This document shows, piece after piece, positions 19,258 to 28,250 of a DNA stretch of 64,000 nt. Numbering within the stretch: position 1 is the stretch's first letter; every line of letters starts with the position of its first letter. The notes under the pieces were generated by a model. The model was not told where the DNA came from. It did no database searches and worked only from the letters and a program-made list of their open reading frames with translations. The stretch comes from Acidobacteriota bacterium (GTDB lineage Bacteria; Acidobacteriota; Terriglobia; Terriglobales; Acidobacteriaceae), in the NCBI GenBank assembly GCA_021780075.1, contig JAJXZL010000046.1, positions 1 to 64,000 on the forward strand, given 5' to 3'. The position numbers were made by a program, and so were the translations under genes.

Positions 19258-19647
19258 GCCTACCTCCTTGGCCTTGCAGAGCAGGGAAACCAAATTGTCT
19301 GTTATCGGCAAATATGCCGGCGATACGAATTGGGAAGCGAGATTGCTCTCTGGCCTGGATAGCGAAAGGCTTGCAAAACCTGCAAAGGAGTGGCTTGCTA
19401 TGTATTTTGATGCCCCCGCCAACTCAAACCCGGCGCGTGGGGTCTGTAAAAGCAGCTTCAGTATAGTGGAGCTGCGCAGCTTTGGGGAAAGGAAAATTTC
19501 AATCCGGCCATGAGCCACACCGCAGGAGAACGTATGGGCCATGTACCTTCGGGTGTAATTCTATGGCTCAGACGCTTGGTTGCGGCGGTGAGGAACGGGT
19601 ATAATCGCCTCGAGTTTACAGTTATATCCCCCCGGAGGAAGCAAAGA
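19258..19647. other. Divergent intergenic region between paoA and the PA2779-like operon
   Basis: Divergent promoters lie here. The rightward one is visible (19576-19605). A leftward promoter for paoA is not obvious. No gene is supported. Confidence 0.5.
19576..19605 (+). promoter_or_regulatory. Sigma-70-like promoter of the PA2779/C39/TPR operon
   Basis: TTGGTT, 18-base spacer, perfect TATAAT. The predicted start near 19612 gives a leader of about 36 bases ending in GGAGGAA and the ATG at 19648. Confidence 0.6.
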
Positions 19648-20058
19648 ATGCACTCTGATCCAAAGCAGTTTGTCAAAGCTCTTACAGCCGGTATTCTCGT
19701 TTCACTTTTCGCTGTTCCTCAGAGCCTGGTCGCGCAGTCTTCCCAGCACCTTGTGAGCCCCTCTGATCTTCAGAAGGCCGCTGTGGATGCTTCGCAGAAG
19801 AGGCAGCAGAATCTGGATACGCTGAGCGGATTCCTTTCCTCTGACAAGGCGCAGAAGGCTCTCGCGTCGGCTCATATGAACCCGCAGCAGGTTCAAAAGG
19901 CGGTTGCCGGACTCAGTGATATCGAACTGGCCCAGTTGGCAACCCGGGCGTCCAAGGCGCAGGCCGACTTTGCCGCCGGCAATATGTCTGACCATGACCT
20001 GCTGTTGATCCTCATCGCCGTCGCCGCCCTAATCCTGATCATCGTCGCGGTCCACTGA
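19648..20058 (+). CDS. PA2779-like small membrane protein
   Basis: 136 aa. N-terminal hydrophobic signal or anchor (about 11-30, ending VAQS), then a charged helical segment with the pattern MNPQQVQKAVAGLSDIELAQLATRA, and a C-terminal all-hydrophobic helix LLLILIAVAALILIIVAVH that ends the protein. This order (signal, short segment ending in a 'sLsd.El..la' pattern, C-terminal TM) is that of the PA2779 family, whose genes are paired with C39-like peptidase PA2778. The next gene here is indeed a C39-like peptidase, 11 bases downstream. Function unknown; a role in envelope protein processing is inferred from the pairing. Ribosome binding site GGAGGAA supports the start. Confidence 0.75.
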   Translation: MHSDPKQFVKALTAGILVSLFAVPQSLVAQSSQHLVSPSDLQKAAVDASQKRQQNLDTLSGFLSSDKAQKALASAHMNPQQVQKAVAGLSDIELAQLATRASKAQADFAAGNMSDHDLLLILIAVAALILIIVAVH

Positions 20059-20069
20059 GAACTGTCCCA

Positions 20070-20624
20070 ATGCCACGCAGCATCTTCAGAGTCGCAGTTC
20101 TGATGTTCTGCCTGTGTGGCATTGCCCTCGCCGCCAATGTCGCGAGCCTGTGGCTCGACGTTCCATTTGTCAAACAGGAGCGGGAAGGCTGCGGCGCGGC
20201 CAGCATTGCCATGGTCATGCAGTATTGGCAGCAGCATCAGGGCCAGGCGATAAGCCCGGATGCTGACGCCCTCCACATCCTGCGCGTCTTGCACTCCGAT
20301 GACGCACACGGAATCCTTGCCTCCGACATGGAGCGGTACTTTCAGCAAAATGGATATCGCACCTTTGCCTTCTCCGCGCAATGGGCGGACCTCGGGCGTC
20401 AGTTGGAAAAAGGTCGTCCGCTGATTGCGGCGCTCAAGCCGGACTCCAGCTCGTCCCTTCACTATGTTGTGGTCGTGGGCGTGGACACGGAACAGCAACT
20501 CGTGTTGCTCAATGATCCCGCGCAGCGCAAACTCCTCAAAGAGGACAAATCGAGATTCGAACATGAGTGGAAGGTCACCGGCAATTGGACACTGCTTGCC
20601 GTGCCCATCACCACTTCCCACTAA
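20070..20624 (+). CDS. C39-family cysteine peptidase-like protein, secreted (PA2778-like)
   Basis: 184 aa. Short N-terminal signal sequence (about 5-24), then a papain-like C39 domain. LDVPFVKQEREGCGAASIAMVMQYW carries the catalytic Cys (about 43). SSLHYVVVVGVD carries the catalytic His. LLNDPAQ carries the Asp. Classic C39 domains are cytosolic parts of ABC exporters that cut double-glycine leaders; here the protein is free-standing and probably periplasmic. In Pseudomonas PA2778 the peptidase domain is fused to TPRs; here the TPR part is a separate gene 102 bases on. The substrate is unknown. No transporter or bacteriocin gene is nearby. Confidence 0.8.
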   Translation: MPRSIFRVAVLMFCLCGIALAANVASLWLDVPFVKQEREGCGAASIAMVMQYWQQHQGQAISPDADALHILRVLHSDDAHGILASDMERYFQQNGYRTFAFSAQWADLGRQLEKGRPLIAALKPDSSSSLHYVVVVGVDTEQQLVLLNDPAQRKLLKEDKSRFEHEWKVTGNWTLLAVPITTSH

Positions 20625-20726
20625 CTCCTCCCGCGGAGCACTGGCATAACTTTCCCGTCTTCCATACCTGAAAGGCCATTCCTCCCGGCGAATAGTGCCT
20701 GTGTCAGCACAGTTTCACATTCTGAA

Positions 20727-22463
20727 ATGTTGAAAGTCCCAATGCGCAGGCCTCGAATGAGAAATATCGCAGCGGTGCTGGCTTGGAGCATTGTTCTCGT
20801 ACTCCTCTGCAGTTGCCCCGCTCTTGCCGCTCAGACTGCACCGGCGCAAGCGCCTTCCTCGCAGGATATTCAAAAGCTTGCAGACGCCCAGCGCTGGACA
20901 GACATCGTTGCGTTGCTGGCTCCTCTGCCGTCGCGCTCGGCAGATCTGGACTTCCACTATGGTTCCGCTCTGGCCCATCTCAAGCGCTGGAGCGATGCGG
21001 AACTCGAGCTTCAGGCCGGTCGCCGTCTCGCGCCAGCCGATCCCAGATTTCCCATCGAGCTCGCAGGAATCGCCTTCCAGCAAAAAAACTATCCCCATGC
21101 CGCCCATCTCCTGCGCCAGGCCGTCAAACTCGCACCGCATGATGCCTATACCAACGACTTTCTGGCTACCGTCTATTTCCTCGAAGGGAACCTTGAAGCG
21201 GCTCTGAAGTACTGGAACCGCATAGGCAAGCCTGAAATCGCTGAAATCCGCACGGACCCCGAGCCGCGTGTTGCGCCCGCGCTGCTCGACCACGCTTTCG
21301 CGTTTTCGCCCGCCGCCACGCTGCAACTGCAGGATTTCCTCGCGACCAATGCGCGCGTTCGCGGCCTCGGAATCTTTCCGCAGTACCACTTTGATCTCCG
21401 CGCGCGTGACGATGGCAAATTCGATATGCAGTTTCGCGCCAGCGAGCGCAACGGATTTGGCGAAAGCAAATGGGCAGGGCTATTCCTGTTTCTTCGTGAA
21501 CTTCCATTTCAGGGAGTCGATCCCGAGTTCTATAACCTGCATCATCAGGCCATCAACTTCGTGTCCATGTTTCGCTGGGATGCGCAAAAGCGCCGTATCG
21601 TGGCGCAGTTCTCCGGCCCCTTCCAGCACGGCGCCAAATATCGCTACGAACTCTTCACGGATCTGCGCAATGAAAACTGGGTCCTGAGGAATTCCTTCAC
21701 CGGCCCGGCCCCGGCGCTCGCCAGCCTCAATCTGCGTTACCAGATCGTCGCGCTCGATCTCGCCTCATATGCCAGCGCCCGCGTGCGTTGGTCGGCAGGC
21801 GCTCAAGTTTCGCATCGCGACTTCCGCAACGTCGAACCCGGCGCAGTCCTCACGCCGGACATACTCTCCGCTGGCTATCAACTCAAGCAGCAGGCGCAAC
21901 TCTCCGCCGTCGTCTGGCGCGTGCCCGAGCGCCGCTTCACCATGAACGCTGAAGCTTCCTCGCAGGCGGCGCGCTTGTGGTCGCAGCATGATGAAACATT
22001 CGAGCAGCTGGTCGGCTCGCTGGGCTGGCGCTGGTTTCCCCAGGCCGAAGGCGACGATTACGAAATGCAGCAGAGCTTCCGCGGCGGCCGAACCTTCGGC
22101 CAGGTGCCTTTCGATGAGCTCTTCATGCTCGGCCTCGAACGCGACAACAACTTGCCCATGCGCGCACACATCGGCACGCGAGACGGACGCAAGGGCAGCG
22201 CGCCTCTCGGACGCAATTACTTTCTGGCCTCTTGGGAAGCAGACAAGAATCTGTATGGAAATGGACTCATCACCGTTAAGCTCGGCCCATTTCTCGACGT
22301 GGGAAAAATCACCGATCCCTCCACCGCGCTCGGTTCGCAAAAATGGCTCTGGGATACCGGCGCGCAAGTCAAATTTCGCGCATTCGGAAGTGTCGTCGCC
22401 TTTTCCTACGGCAAAGACCTGCGCTCGGGAAACAATGCGTTCTATGTCAACCTTCTTCAGTAG
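20727..22463 (+). CDS. Tetratricopeptide-repeat protein with C-terminal beta-rich (outer-membrane-like) domain
   Basis: 578 aa. N-terminal signal peptide (about 11-30). TPR-like helical pairs at about residues 45-160 (LDFHYGSALAHLKRWSDAELEL, PRFPIELAGIAFQQKNYPHAAHLLRQAV, DAYTNDFLATVYFLEGNLEAALKYW). Residues about 200-578 are beta-rich with alternating patterns and end in an aromatic-rich strand (NNAFYVNLLQ). The segments LGLERDNNLPMRAHIGTRDGRKGSAPLGRNYFL and LFLRELPFQGVDPEFY resemble surface-antigen (BamA/TamA-like) barrels. It probably reaches the outer membrane. It follows the C39-like peptidase in the same direction. Three possible ATGs lie within the first ten codons. Confidence 0.65.
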   Translation: MLKVPMRRPRMRNIAAVLAWSIVLVLLCSCPALAAQTAPAQAPSSQDIQKLADAQRWTDIVALLAPLPSRSADLDFHYGSALAHLKRWSDAELELQAGRRLAPADPRFPIELAGIAFQQKNYPHAAHLLRQAVKLAPHDAYTNDFLATVYFLEGNLEAALKYWNRIGKPEIAEIRTDPEPRVAPALLDHAFAFSPAATLQLQDFLATNARVRGLGIFPQYHFDLRARDDGKFDMQFRASERNGFGESKWAGLFLFLRELPFQGVDPEFYNLHHQAINFVSMFRWDAQKRRIVAQFSGPFQHGAKYRYELFTDLRNENWVLRNSFTGPAPALASLNLRYQIVALDLASYASARVRWSAGAQVSHRDFRNVEPGAVLTPDILSAGYQLKQQAQLSAVVWRVPERRFTMNAEASSQAARLWSQHDETFEQLVGSLGWRWFPQAEGDDYEMQQSFRGGRTFGQVPFDELFMLGLERDNNLPMRAHIGTRDGRKGSAPLGRNYFLASWEADKNLYGNGLITVKLGPFLDVGKITDPSTALGSQKWLWDTGAQVKFRAFGSVVAFSYGKDLRSGNNAFYVNLLQ

Positions 22464-22660
22464 GTCTGGTTGGCGTCGCCCGGCGTTATTGTGCTTCTCG
22501 ATGTCTGTTGCTGTCGCCATAACCCAGTGCAGCGGACGTGCCGCTTTTGGTTCCCGGCCTTGCTCAGCGATTCCGCCGCCCTGTGCACGGGGTGGCTGTG
22601 GCCTGCGAAGATAAAGTTACATCTCTGACGAAGGAGACAGCCGCTCAGGCTTGGCTTGCG

Positions 22661-23611
22661 ATGCGCCGCGTTGCGTTGATCTACAATCCGGTTTCCGGGC
22701 AGTACTCTGCGCGTCGGGCTACGGTGATTACCGATGCGCTTGCCCTGCTGCGAAGCGCGGGCATTGAGGCCGAAGCGCTTGAAACCAATGCGCCCGGAAG
22801 CGCCGGCGCGCGTGCCGAAGAGGCCATACTGCGAGGCTGCGACACGATCTTCGCCTGTGGCGGAGATGGCACTGTTCATGAGGTTCTGCAGCGTCTGGTG
22901 GGCACCCCGGTTGCGCTGGGCGTGGTTCCCATGGGCACCGCCAATGCGCTGGCTCAGGATCTCGGCTTGGGTAAATCTCCATTAAAAGCTGTGCACTTGC
23001 TGCTGAACGCCATCCCAACTCAGGTTCCCGTCGGCCACATCTTCTACCGCGACAGCGCCGGTGCCGAGCGATCTCGCTACTTCACCGTTGCCGCCGGAAT
23101 CGGTGCGGATGCGCTGCTCATGTCCAGGCTGGATGCTGGGCTCAAGCGGCGGTTTGGTTATGTGCTCTATTTGGTGGAGGCCTTCCGCGTCTGGGCCACC
23201 AGCCCATTTCCGCTCTTCAGGGCGGAATTCATGCAGAGCCCCGGCGCCACACCTCGCGTAGAGCAGGTGTCGCAGTTGCTTGCCGTGCGCGTGCGGTCAT
23301 TCGGCGGCGCGCTGGGTAAGTTGGCTCCTGGAGCCACGTTGTGCAAAGACACTCTGCGCCTGCTGGCTTTCAAGACGCGCAGCCGCTACCACTATCTCAG
23401 CTTTCTCCTCGCGGTGGTGGCCGGGCGCCACACATTCCGCAAGCATGTTGAACTGCTTGCGGCCGTTTCTGTCCATTGCAGCGTGGACGACGGATCGCCC
23501 GTGCCCATCTTCGTAGAGGCCGATGGAGAAGTCCTGGGCACAATGCCGGTACGCATCGAAGTTGCGCCCCAGAGGCTTACCCTCCTGGTTCCGCCCCACG
23601 CCCGGCCCTGA
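22661..23611 (+). CDS. Diacylglycerol kinase-family lipid kinase
   Basis: 316 aa. DAGK catalytic domain: NPVSG near residue 8 for phosphate binding, CGGDGTVHEVLQ at about 66-77 as the nucleotide loop, and VPMGTANALAQDLGL at about 88-102. The C-terminal beta-sandwich domain ends in VEADGEVLGTMPVRIEV, typical of YegS/DgkB-like kinases. It phosphorylates diacylglycerol or a related lipid in membrane lipid turnover. The start at 22661 (MRRVALIYNP) gives family-like length but has only a weak, distant GAAGGAG. The family spans several substrates, so no gene symbol is given. Confidence 0.88.
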   Translation: MRRVALIYNPVSGQYSARRATVITDALALLRSAGIEAEALETNAPGSAGARAEEAILRGCDTIFACGGDGTVHEVLQRLVGTPVALGVVPMGTANALAQDLGLGKSPLKAVHLLLNAIPTQVPVGHIFYRDSAGAERSRYFTVAAGIGADALLMSRLDAGLKRRFGYVLYLVEAFRVWATSPFPLFRAEFMQSPGATPRVEQVSQLLAVRVRSFGGALGKLAPGATLCKDTLRLLAFKTRSRYHYLSFLLAVVAGRHTFRKHVELLAAVSVHCSVDDGSPVPIFVEADGEVLGTMPVRIEVAPQRLTLLVPPHARP

Positions 23612-23675
23612 TTTGCATCGCAGTCGCTTTGCCTGCAATCATCGCTGCGTTACTTTTGCAGGAGAAATCCCTCCC

Positions 23676-24602
23676 ATGAACAAGCGTGCTTTTCTTCTCT
23701 GCGCTGCGCTTGCGGCGTCTTCCGTCAGTGTGTCGGCTCAGCAACCCGCGTGGCAGCCCGCGCCAGGCCATCTCACATTGCCGCTCTGGCCCGGTCTTGC
23801 GCCCGGCGCCCTCGCAAACGCCCCCGCCGAGGTGGATACCACCATGCCCAAGGATGATCTGATCGCCGGCAGGCCCATCGTTCGCCTTGGAAATGTTTCC
23901 ACGCCGACGCTCACCGTCTACTCGCCCAAGGGTACAAACACCGGCGCTGCGGTCGTCGTCTTTCCCGGCGGAGCCTATACAATTCTCGCCATTGATCTCG
24001 AAGGCACCGAGGTCTGCGACTGGTTGAACTCCGCGGGCATCACCTGCCTGCTGCTCAAGTACCGCGTGCCCGGCACTGGGCCATTCCCCAAATCGTCCGC
24101 TGCACTGCAGGACGCGCAGCGTGCCCTTGGCCTTGCGCGGGAACATGCCGCAGAGTGGCACATCGATCCCAACCGCATCGGGGTGCTGGGCTTCTCTGCC
24201 GGAGCGCATCTGGCAGCGGCGTTGAGCACCCACTACGATCAGCGCCTCTACGATCCCGTCGACGCTGCCGACAAGCTCAGTTGCCGCCCGGATTTCGCCG
24301 TCATCATTTATCCCGGCTATCTCGCTCTCCCCAGGCAGGGAATGGTGCCCAATCCAAACGTCCAGCCCACCGCGCAAACGCCGCCTTCGTTCATCCTGCA
24401 GGCTGAGGATGATCCCGTGCATGTCGAGAATGCGGTGGAGTACTTCATGGAACTCAAGAACGCCAAGGTCCCCGCCGAGTTGCACATCTACGCGGAGGGT
24501 GGGCATGGCTACGGCCTCCGCCGCACCCAGTTGCCCATCACTGCATGGCCGCAGTTGGTTGAGGTCTGGCTGCGCACCATCAAGATTCTGCCGCCGCAGT
24601 AG
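23676..24602 (+). CDS. Secreted alpha/beta-hydrolase, carboxylesterase (BD-FAE/acetyl xylan esterase-like)
   Basis: 308 aa. Signal peptide about 1-22 (cleaved after SVSA). Oxyanion-hole motif VVVFPGGAY near residue 90, nucleophile elbow GFSAGAH at about 172-178, then QAEDDPVHVENAV with the catalytic Asp and GGHGYGL with the catalytic His. This order matches bifunctional feruloyl/acetyl-xylan esterases and xylanase-associated lipase-like proteins. It probably removes acyl side groups from plant polysaccharide outside the cytoplasm, which fits the GH3, GH20 and xylulokinase genes elsewhere in the window. GGAGAAA precedes the ATG. Confidence 0.85.
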   Translation: MNKRAFLLCAALAASSVSVSAQQPAWQPAPGHLTLPLWPGLAPGALANAPAEVDTTMPKDDLIAGRPIVRLGNVSTPTLTVYSPKGTNTGAAVVVFPGGAYTILAIDLEGTEVCDWLNSAGITCLLLKYRVPGTGPFPKSSAALQDAQRALGLAREHAAEWHIDPNRIGVLGFSAGAHLAAALSTHYDQRLYDPVDAADKLSCRPDFAVIIYPGYLALPRQGMVPNPNVQPTAQTPPSFILQAEDDPVHVENAVEYFMELKNAKVPAELHIYAEGGHGYGLRRTQLPITAWPQLVEVWLRTIKILPPQ

Positions 24603-24606
24603 AAGC

Positions 24607-24612
24607 TACAAT
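24607..24612 (+). promoter_or_regulatory. Candidate -10 box giving a leaderless mogA transcript
   Basis: TACAAT lies 6 bases before the mogA ATG and no Shine-Dalgarno sequence is present. Confidence 0.4.
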
Positions 24613-24618
24613 CATCCC

Positions 24619-25098
24619 ATGCTGCTTGCCGTTCTCACAGTCTCTGACCGGTGCTCACAGGGTCTGGCAACTGACACCGCGGGTCCAGCCGTTGTTGCGC
24701 TGCTGCGCCAGCAGTGGCCGCTGGCGGAGATCCACACCGCGCTCGTGCCCGACGACGAAGAGCAGATTGCGGCGCATTTGCAGCAGTGGTGCAGCCAGGG
24801 CGCGGCGCTCGTCCTCACAGCAGGCGGCACAGGCCTGGGCCCGCGCGACCGCACCCCCGAGGCTACCCGACGCGTGATCGATCGCGAAGCACCCGGTCTG
24901 GCTGAAGCCATGCGCGTCAGGGGTGCTGCGCAGAATCCCTACGCGTGGCTCTCGCGCGGCGTGGCCGGCCTCAAGGGCTGCTCGCTCATCGTCAATCTGC
25001 CCGGCAGCCGCCGTGGGGCTGAGGAAAGCCTGAATGCCATCCTCCCGCTGGTCAAGCACGGCATTGACATTGCCGCCGGGGGCCAGACGCATCCATAA
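24619..25098 (+). CDS. mogA: Molybdopterin adenylyltransferase (MogA/MoaB family)
   Basis: 159 aa. Adenylylates molybdopterin before molybdenum insertion in Moco synthesis (cytoplasm). Motifs: AVLTVSDRCSQG at the N-terminus, the MPT-binding LVLTAGGTGLGPRDRTPEATRRVIDREAPGL at about 56-86, and the C-terminal LIVNLPGSRRGAEESLNAILP. Full family length. It lies 16 bases after the esterase and has no ribosome binding site but a TACAAT box at leaderless spacing, so it may be transcribed separately. Its product would support the Mo enzymes PaoABC and MsrP encoded in the same window. MoaB versus MogA cannot be settled by eye. Confidence 0.9.
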   Translation: MLLAVLTVSDRCSQGLATDTAGPAVVALLRQQWPLAEIHTALVPDDEEQIAAHLQQWCSQGAALVLTAGGTGLGPRDRTPEATRRVIDREAPGLAEAMRVRGAAQNPYAWLSRGVAGLKGCSLIVNLPGSRRGAEESLNAILPLVKHGIDIAAGGQTHP

Positions 25099-25148
25099 AT
25101 CGGATTACTTCAAGGTATCCCTCATGTGACTCGCCTCCAGCAGAAAGG

Positions 25149-25159
25149 GAAACGCTTTC
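25149..25159. promoter_or_regulatory. Candidate LacI-family operator
   Basis: GAAACGCTTTC is an inverted repeat GAAA/TTTC around a central CGC, the form bound by LacI/CcpA-type regulators. It lies 157 bases before the lacI-type gene, so autoregulation is possible. Confidence 0.4.
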
Positions 25160-25277
25160 TATAATCCCACAAAACTTCCCACTGCAGTCACGCCAAACTC
25201 TCGCCATTGACCTGCCAAACCAAAGCAAAATATCGCAGTTCCAGTCCATTGACAGCGCAATCCATCCAACAATACAG

Positions 25278-25305
25278 TTGAGAAACACCGGGAAAGGCGT
25301 AGAAT
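25278..25305 (+). promoter_or_regulatory. Promoter of the LacI-type regulator gene
   Basis: TTGAGA, 16-base spacer, TAGAAT. The GTG start at 25316 lies 10 bases after the -10 box, so the mRNA leader would be only a few bases. Confidence 0.55.
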
Positions 25306-25315
25306 CGTTCCATCC

Positions 25316-26416
25316 GTGAGCAGCCCAAGAAACAACTCATCTGACCGCCGCAGGCCTGGCACCGTCAGCATTCGCGATGTGGCTCAGCGTGCTGGCGTTT
25401 CCATCGCGACCGTCTCGCGTACGGTAAACCGCATTCCCACCGTCAACCCCGAACTTGCCGAGCGTGTCTGGAAGGCCATTGAGGAAGTTGGCTATCTGCC
25501 CAACACGCAGGCGCGTGCGCTGGTTTCTGGCCGCAGCCACATGCTGGGCCTCATCGTCTCCGAGATCACCAACCCCTTTTTCCCCGAGCTCATTCAGGAA
25601 TTTGAAAGCCTGGCCGTGGCGCAGGGATATGAGGTGCTGATCGGCTCCACCAACTACGACCCGGTCCGCACTGAGAGCCTCCTGCGCCGCCTCTTGCAGC
25701 GCAATGTGGACGGCGTCGCCATCATGACCTTCGGCATTGAAGAAGACCTCGTCCAAAAGCTGGTCGAGCGCGAGTTCCCGCTCGTCTTTGTGGATGCCGG
25801 CCCTGACCTGCCCAATATTCAGGTCCTCAAAGTGGACTATGCAGAGGGCATCCGCCAGGGAGTGCAGCATCTGGCCGCCCTTGGCCATCGCAATATCGCC
25901 TTCATCAGCGGCCCGCTTTCGCAGCGGTCCCCCAATGCCAGGCGCGAAGCGTTTCTCAAGTCCATGGCTGAGCTTGGCCTGCGCGTGCCCCCGGAACACC
26001 TCGTTGAGGGCAACCACACTATGGAGAGCGGTATCGTCGCCATGGAAAAATTGATCGCGCTTGAAACGCTGCCTACCGCCGTCATGTGCTCCAACGACAT
26101 GACCGCCATCGGCGCGCTCCACGCGCTCTACAGAACCACGCACAAGGTACCTGAAGATATCTCCGTCGTGGGCTTTGACGACATTCACCTCGCCCAGTTC
26201 ATGCTGCCGCCACTCACCACGGTGCAAATGTCATGCAAGGATCTCGCATCCGCCGCAGTGGAGTCGCTGCGTGCCTGTATTGAGGCGGATCAATCCAAGT
26301 CGCAGCGCAAGGAGTGGCCTATTCCCACCCGCCTTGTCGTCCGGCAATCGACTGCCTTCCCCCGCGGCAGTCTCCCCGCGCGTGTCGCCACTGCGTCCGG
26401 AAGACAATCTGCCTGA
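25316..26416 (+). CDS. LacI/GalR-family transcriptional regulator
   Basis: 366 aa. Residues about 17-65 form the LacI helix-turn-helix and hinge (TVSIRDVAQRAGVSIATVSRTVNRIPTVNPELAERVWKAIEEVGYLPN). The periplasmic-binding-protein-like effector domain follows (LGLIVSEITNPFFPELIQEFE; AVMCSNDMTAIGALHAL; ISVVGFDDIHLAQFMLPPLTTV). Effector unknown, probably a sugar. It uses a GTG start with a good promoter 10 bases upstream and no ribosome binding site. No sugar operon is adjacent; the closest sugar gene in the window is xylulokinase 24 kb away. Confidence 0.93.
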   Translation: MSSPRNNSSDRRRPGTVSIRDVAQRAGVSIATVSRTVNRIPTVNPELAERVWKAIEEVGYLPNTQARALVSGRSHMLGLIVSEITNPFFPELIQEFESLAVAQGYEVLIGSTNYDPVRTESLLRRLLQRNVDGVAIMTFGIEEDLVQKLVEREFPLVFVDAGPDLPNIQVLKVDYAEGIRQGVQHLAALGHRNIAFISGPLSQRSPNARREAFLKSMAELGLRVPPEHLVEGNHTMESGIVAMEKLIALETLPTAVMCSNDMTAIGALHALYRTTHKVPEDISVVGFDDIHLAQFMLPPLTTVQMSCKDLASAAVESLRACIEADQSKSQRKEWPIPTRLVVRQSTAFPRGSLPARVATASGRQSA

Positions 26417-26569
26417 ACGCCGCCGCGTCAGAGAAAAGCGCCCAATCCTGCCCGTGCGGACGCTTTCCGGTTTTCACTGTATGAATGCGCTGCGCAATCT
26501 GGAGTTACGTCTGATGCGGTAATCGTGTCTAATAGTCGAAGCTGGATTTTCCCCAAGCGAGGTCGCCCC

Positions 26570-27553
26570 ATGCTCATTGGCAAACCGCCCGATGTCCCCT
26601 CATCGGCCATTACGCCCAGAGACAAGTACTTGAACCGCCGCCGCTTCCTGCGCAATGCTGTTTCCTCAGCCGCCGCCGCGGGTGTGGCAGCCCTGGGCGC
26701 CGAGCGGCTCGCACAGGTCATCTCTCCAGGCATCAGCGCATTCGCCGATACCAGATTGCAGACGGTCAAGAGTCCGCTCACGACCACCGGTGAGCAGTTG
26801 ACCAGCTTTGAGGACGTCACCCACTACAACAACTACTACGAGTTTGGCGTGGACAAAAGTGACCCCGCGAAAAACGCCGGCGCACTGCCCACACGTCCTT
26901 GGACTGTGCGCGTCGATGGCCTCGTAAACAAGCCGAAGACATTCGATATTGATACTCTCCTCAAGCTGCGCCCGCTGGAGGACCGCGTCTATCGCCATCG
27001 CTGCGTCGAGGCCTGGAGCATGGTGATTCCCTGGGTCGGTTACTCGCTCTCTGCATTCATCAATCAGTGCGAGCCGCTCTCGAACGCCCGCTACGTCCAG
27101 TTCCTTTCCTATTACAACAGCAGCGTCGAGAAGTGGACCTCCGAATCAAACATTGACTGGCCCTACTCCGAGGGTCTGCGCATGGACGAAGCCATGAACC
27201 CGCTGACGCTTCTCACGTTTGGCCTCTATGGCGAGGTGCTGCCCAACCAGAACGGCGCCCCCGTCCGCATCGTGGTGCCCTGGAAGTACGGCTTCAAGTC
27301 CGCCAAGTCCATCGTGACCGTACGCTTCCTTGACCACCAGCCACCCACCACATGGAACGAGCAGAATTCCCATGAATACGGCTTCTACTCCAATGTGAAT
27401 CCCTACGTGGATCATCCTCGCTGGAGCCAGAAGGTCGAGCGCCGCATCGGCCTGCCCTTCTACGCGCAGCGCCGCGCCACCCTCATGTACAACGGCTACG
27501 GAGATCAGGTTGCATCGCTCTACAACGGTATGGACCTGAGGAAGGATTTCTGA
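26570..27553 (+). CDS. msrP: Protein-methionine-sulfoxide reductase catalytic subunit MsrP (YedY)
   Basis: 327 aa periplasmic molybdoenzyme that repairs oxidised methionines in envelope proteins. Tat signal [13 protein letters not shown] near residues 20-32. Sulfite-oxidase-fold Mo domain with the molybdenum-ligand Cys in [18 protein letters not shown] and the conserved [19 protein letters not shown] segment; ends MDLRKDF. The ATG at 26570 has a GAGGTC site; a GTG 45 bases upstream is an alternative. Followed by msrQ with a 64-base gap, the usual partner order. Needs Moco, for which mogA is nearby. Confidence 0.95.
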   Translation: MLIGKPPDVPSSAITPRDKYLNRRRFLRNAVSSAAAAGVAALGAERLAQVISPGISAFADTRLQTVKSPLTTTGEQLTSFEDVTHYNNYYEFGVDKSDPAKNAGALPTRPWTVRVDGLVNKPKTFDIDTLLKLRPLEDRVYRHRCVEAWSMVIPWVGYSLSAFINQCEPLSNARYVQFLSYYNSSVEKWTSESNIDWPYSEGLRMDEAMNPLTLLTFGLYGEVLPNQNGAPVRIVVPWKYGFKSAKSIVTVRFLDHQPPTTWNEQNSHEYGFYSNVNPYVDHPRWSQKVERRIGLPFYAQRRATLMYNGYGDQVASLYNGMDLRKDF

Positions 27554-27617
27554 GGCGCAGCTCACCGCCCCGATGCCAACTTAGCCAGCAACGCCAACTC
27601 AGCTACCCCGCTAAACT

Positions 27618-28238
27618 ATGAAACGCTCGACGCTCATCCTGCTCAAGACGCTCGTATGGCTCGCCTGCCTTAGTCCAGCCGCATGGCTGGTCTGGGGAGC
27701 CGTCACGAACAACCTCGGCCCCGATCCCACTGCCACCATCACCTTCACCACCGGCCTCTCCACTCTGCGGCTGCTTACCATTTCTCTTGCCATCACGCCT
27801 GTGCGGCTGCTGCTGCCGCAGCTCAACTGGCTTATCAAATTTCGCCGCCTGCTCGGTCTCTTCGCGTTCTTCTACGCGTCAATGCACCTCATGACGTGGG
27901 TCGCGCTCTACACCGGCTTCGACCTGAACGCCATGTCCGCCGACATCGTCAAGCGCCGCTACATAACTGTAGGCATGGCCGCGTGGCTGCTGCTTTTGCC
28001 GCTGGCAGCCACATCCACGAGCTGGGCCATCCGCAAGCTCGGCGGCAAGCGCTGGAATCGCCTCCACAAGCTCGTCTACGTCGCCGCCGTCTGCGGAGTT
28101 GTCCACTACTGGTGGCAGGTCAAGACCGGCGTACTGACGCCGATGACCATCACCATTGTGGTGGGCGTCCTGCTCCTTGCGCGGCCTGTGCTGGCCTTGG
28201 CGCAACGGCGCAGAAAGCGTGTCCCGGCTGCTGTCTGA
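27618..28238 (+). CDS. msrQ: Haem-binding membrane subunit MsrQ (YedZ)
   Basis: 206 aa. Six hydrophobic segments of the ferric-reductase-like fold. Haem-ligand histidines occur in FYASMHLMTWVAL, RLHKLVYVAAVCGVVHYWWQV. It passes electrons from the quinone pool to MsrP across the inner membrane. It directly follows msrP. The reading frame ends 12 bases before the convergent rnhB. Confidence 0.93.
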   Translation: MKRSTLILLKTLVWLACLSPAAWLVWGAVTNNLGPDPTATITFTTGLSTLRLLTISLAITPVRLLLPQLNWLIKFRRLLGLFAFFYASMHLMTWVALYTGFDLNAMSADIVKRRYITVGMAAWLLLLPLAATSTSWAIRKLGGKRWNRLHKLVYVAAVCGVVHYWWQVKTGVLTPMTITIVVGVLLLARPVLALAQRRRKRVPAAV

Positions 28239-28250
28239 CCGCCGGCGTTC

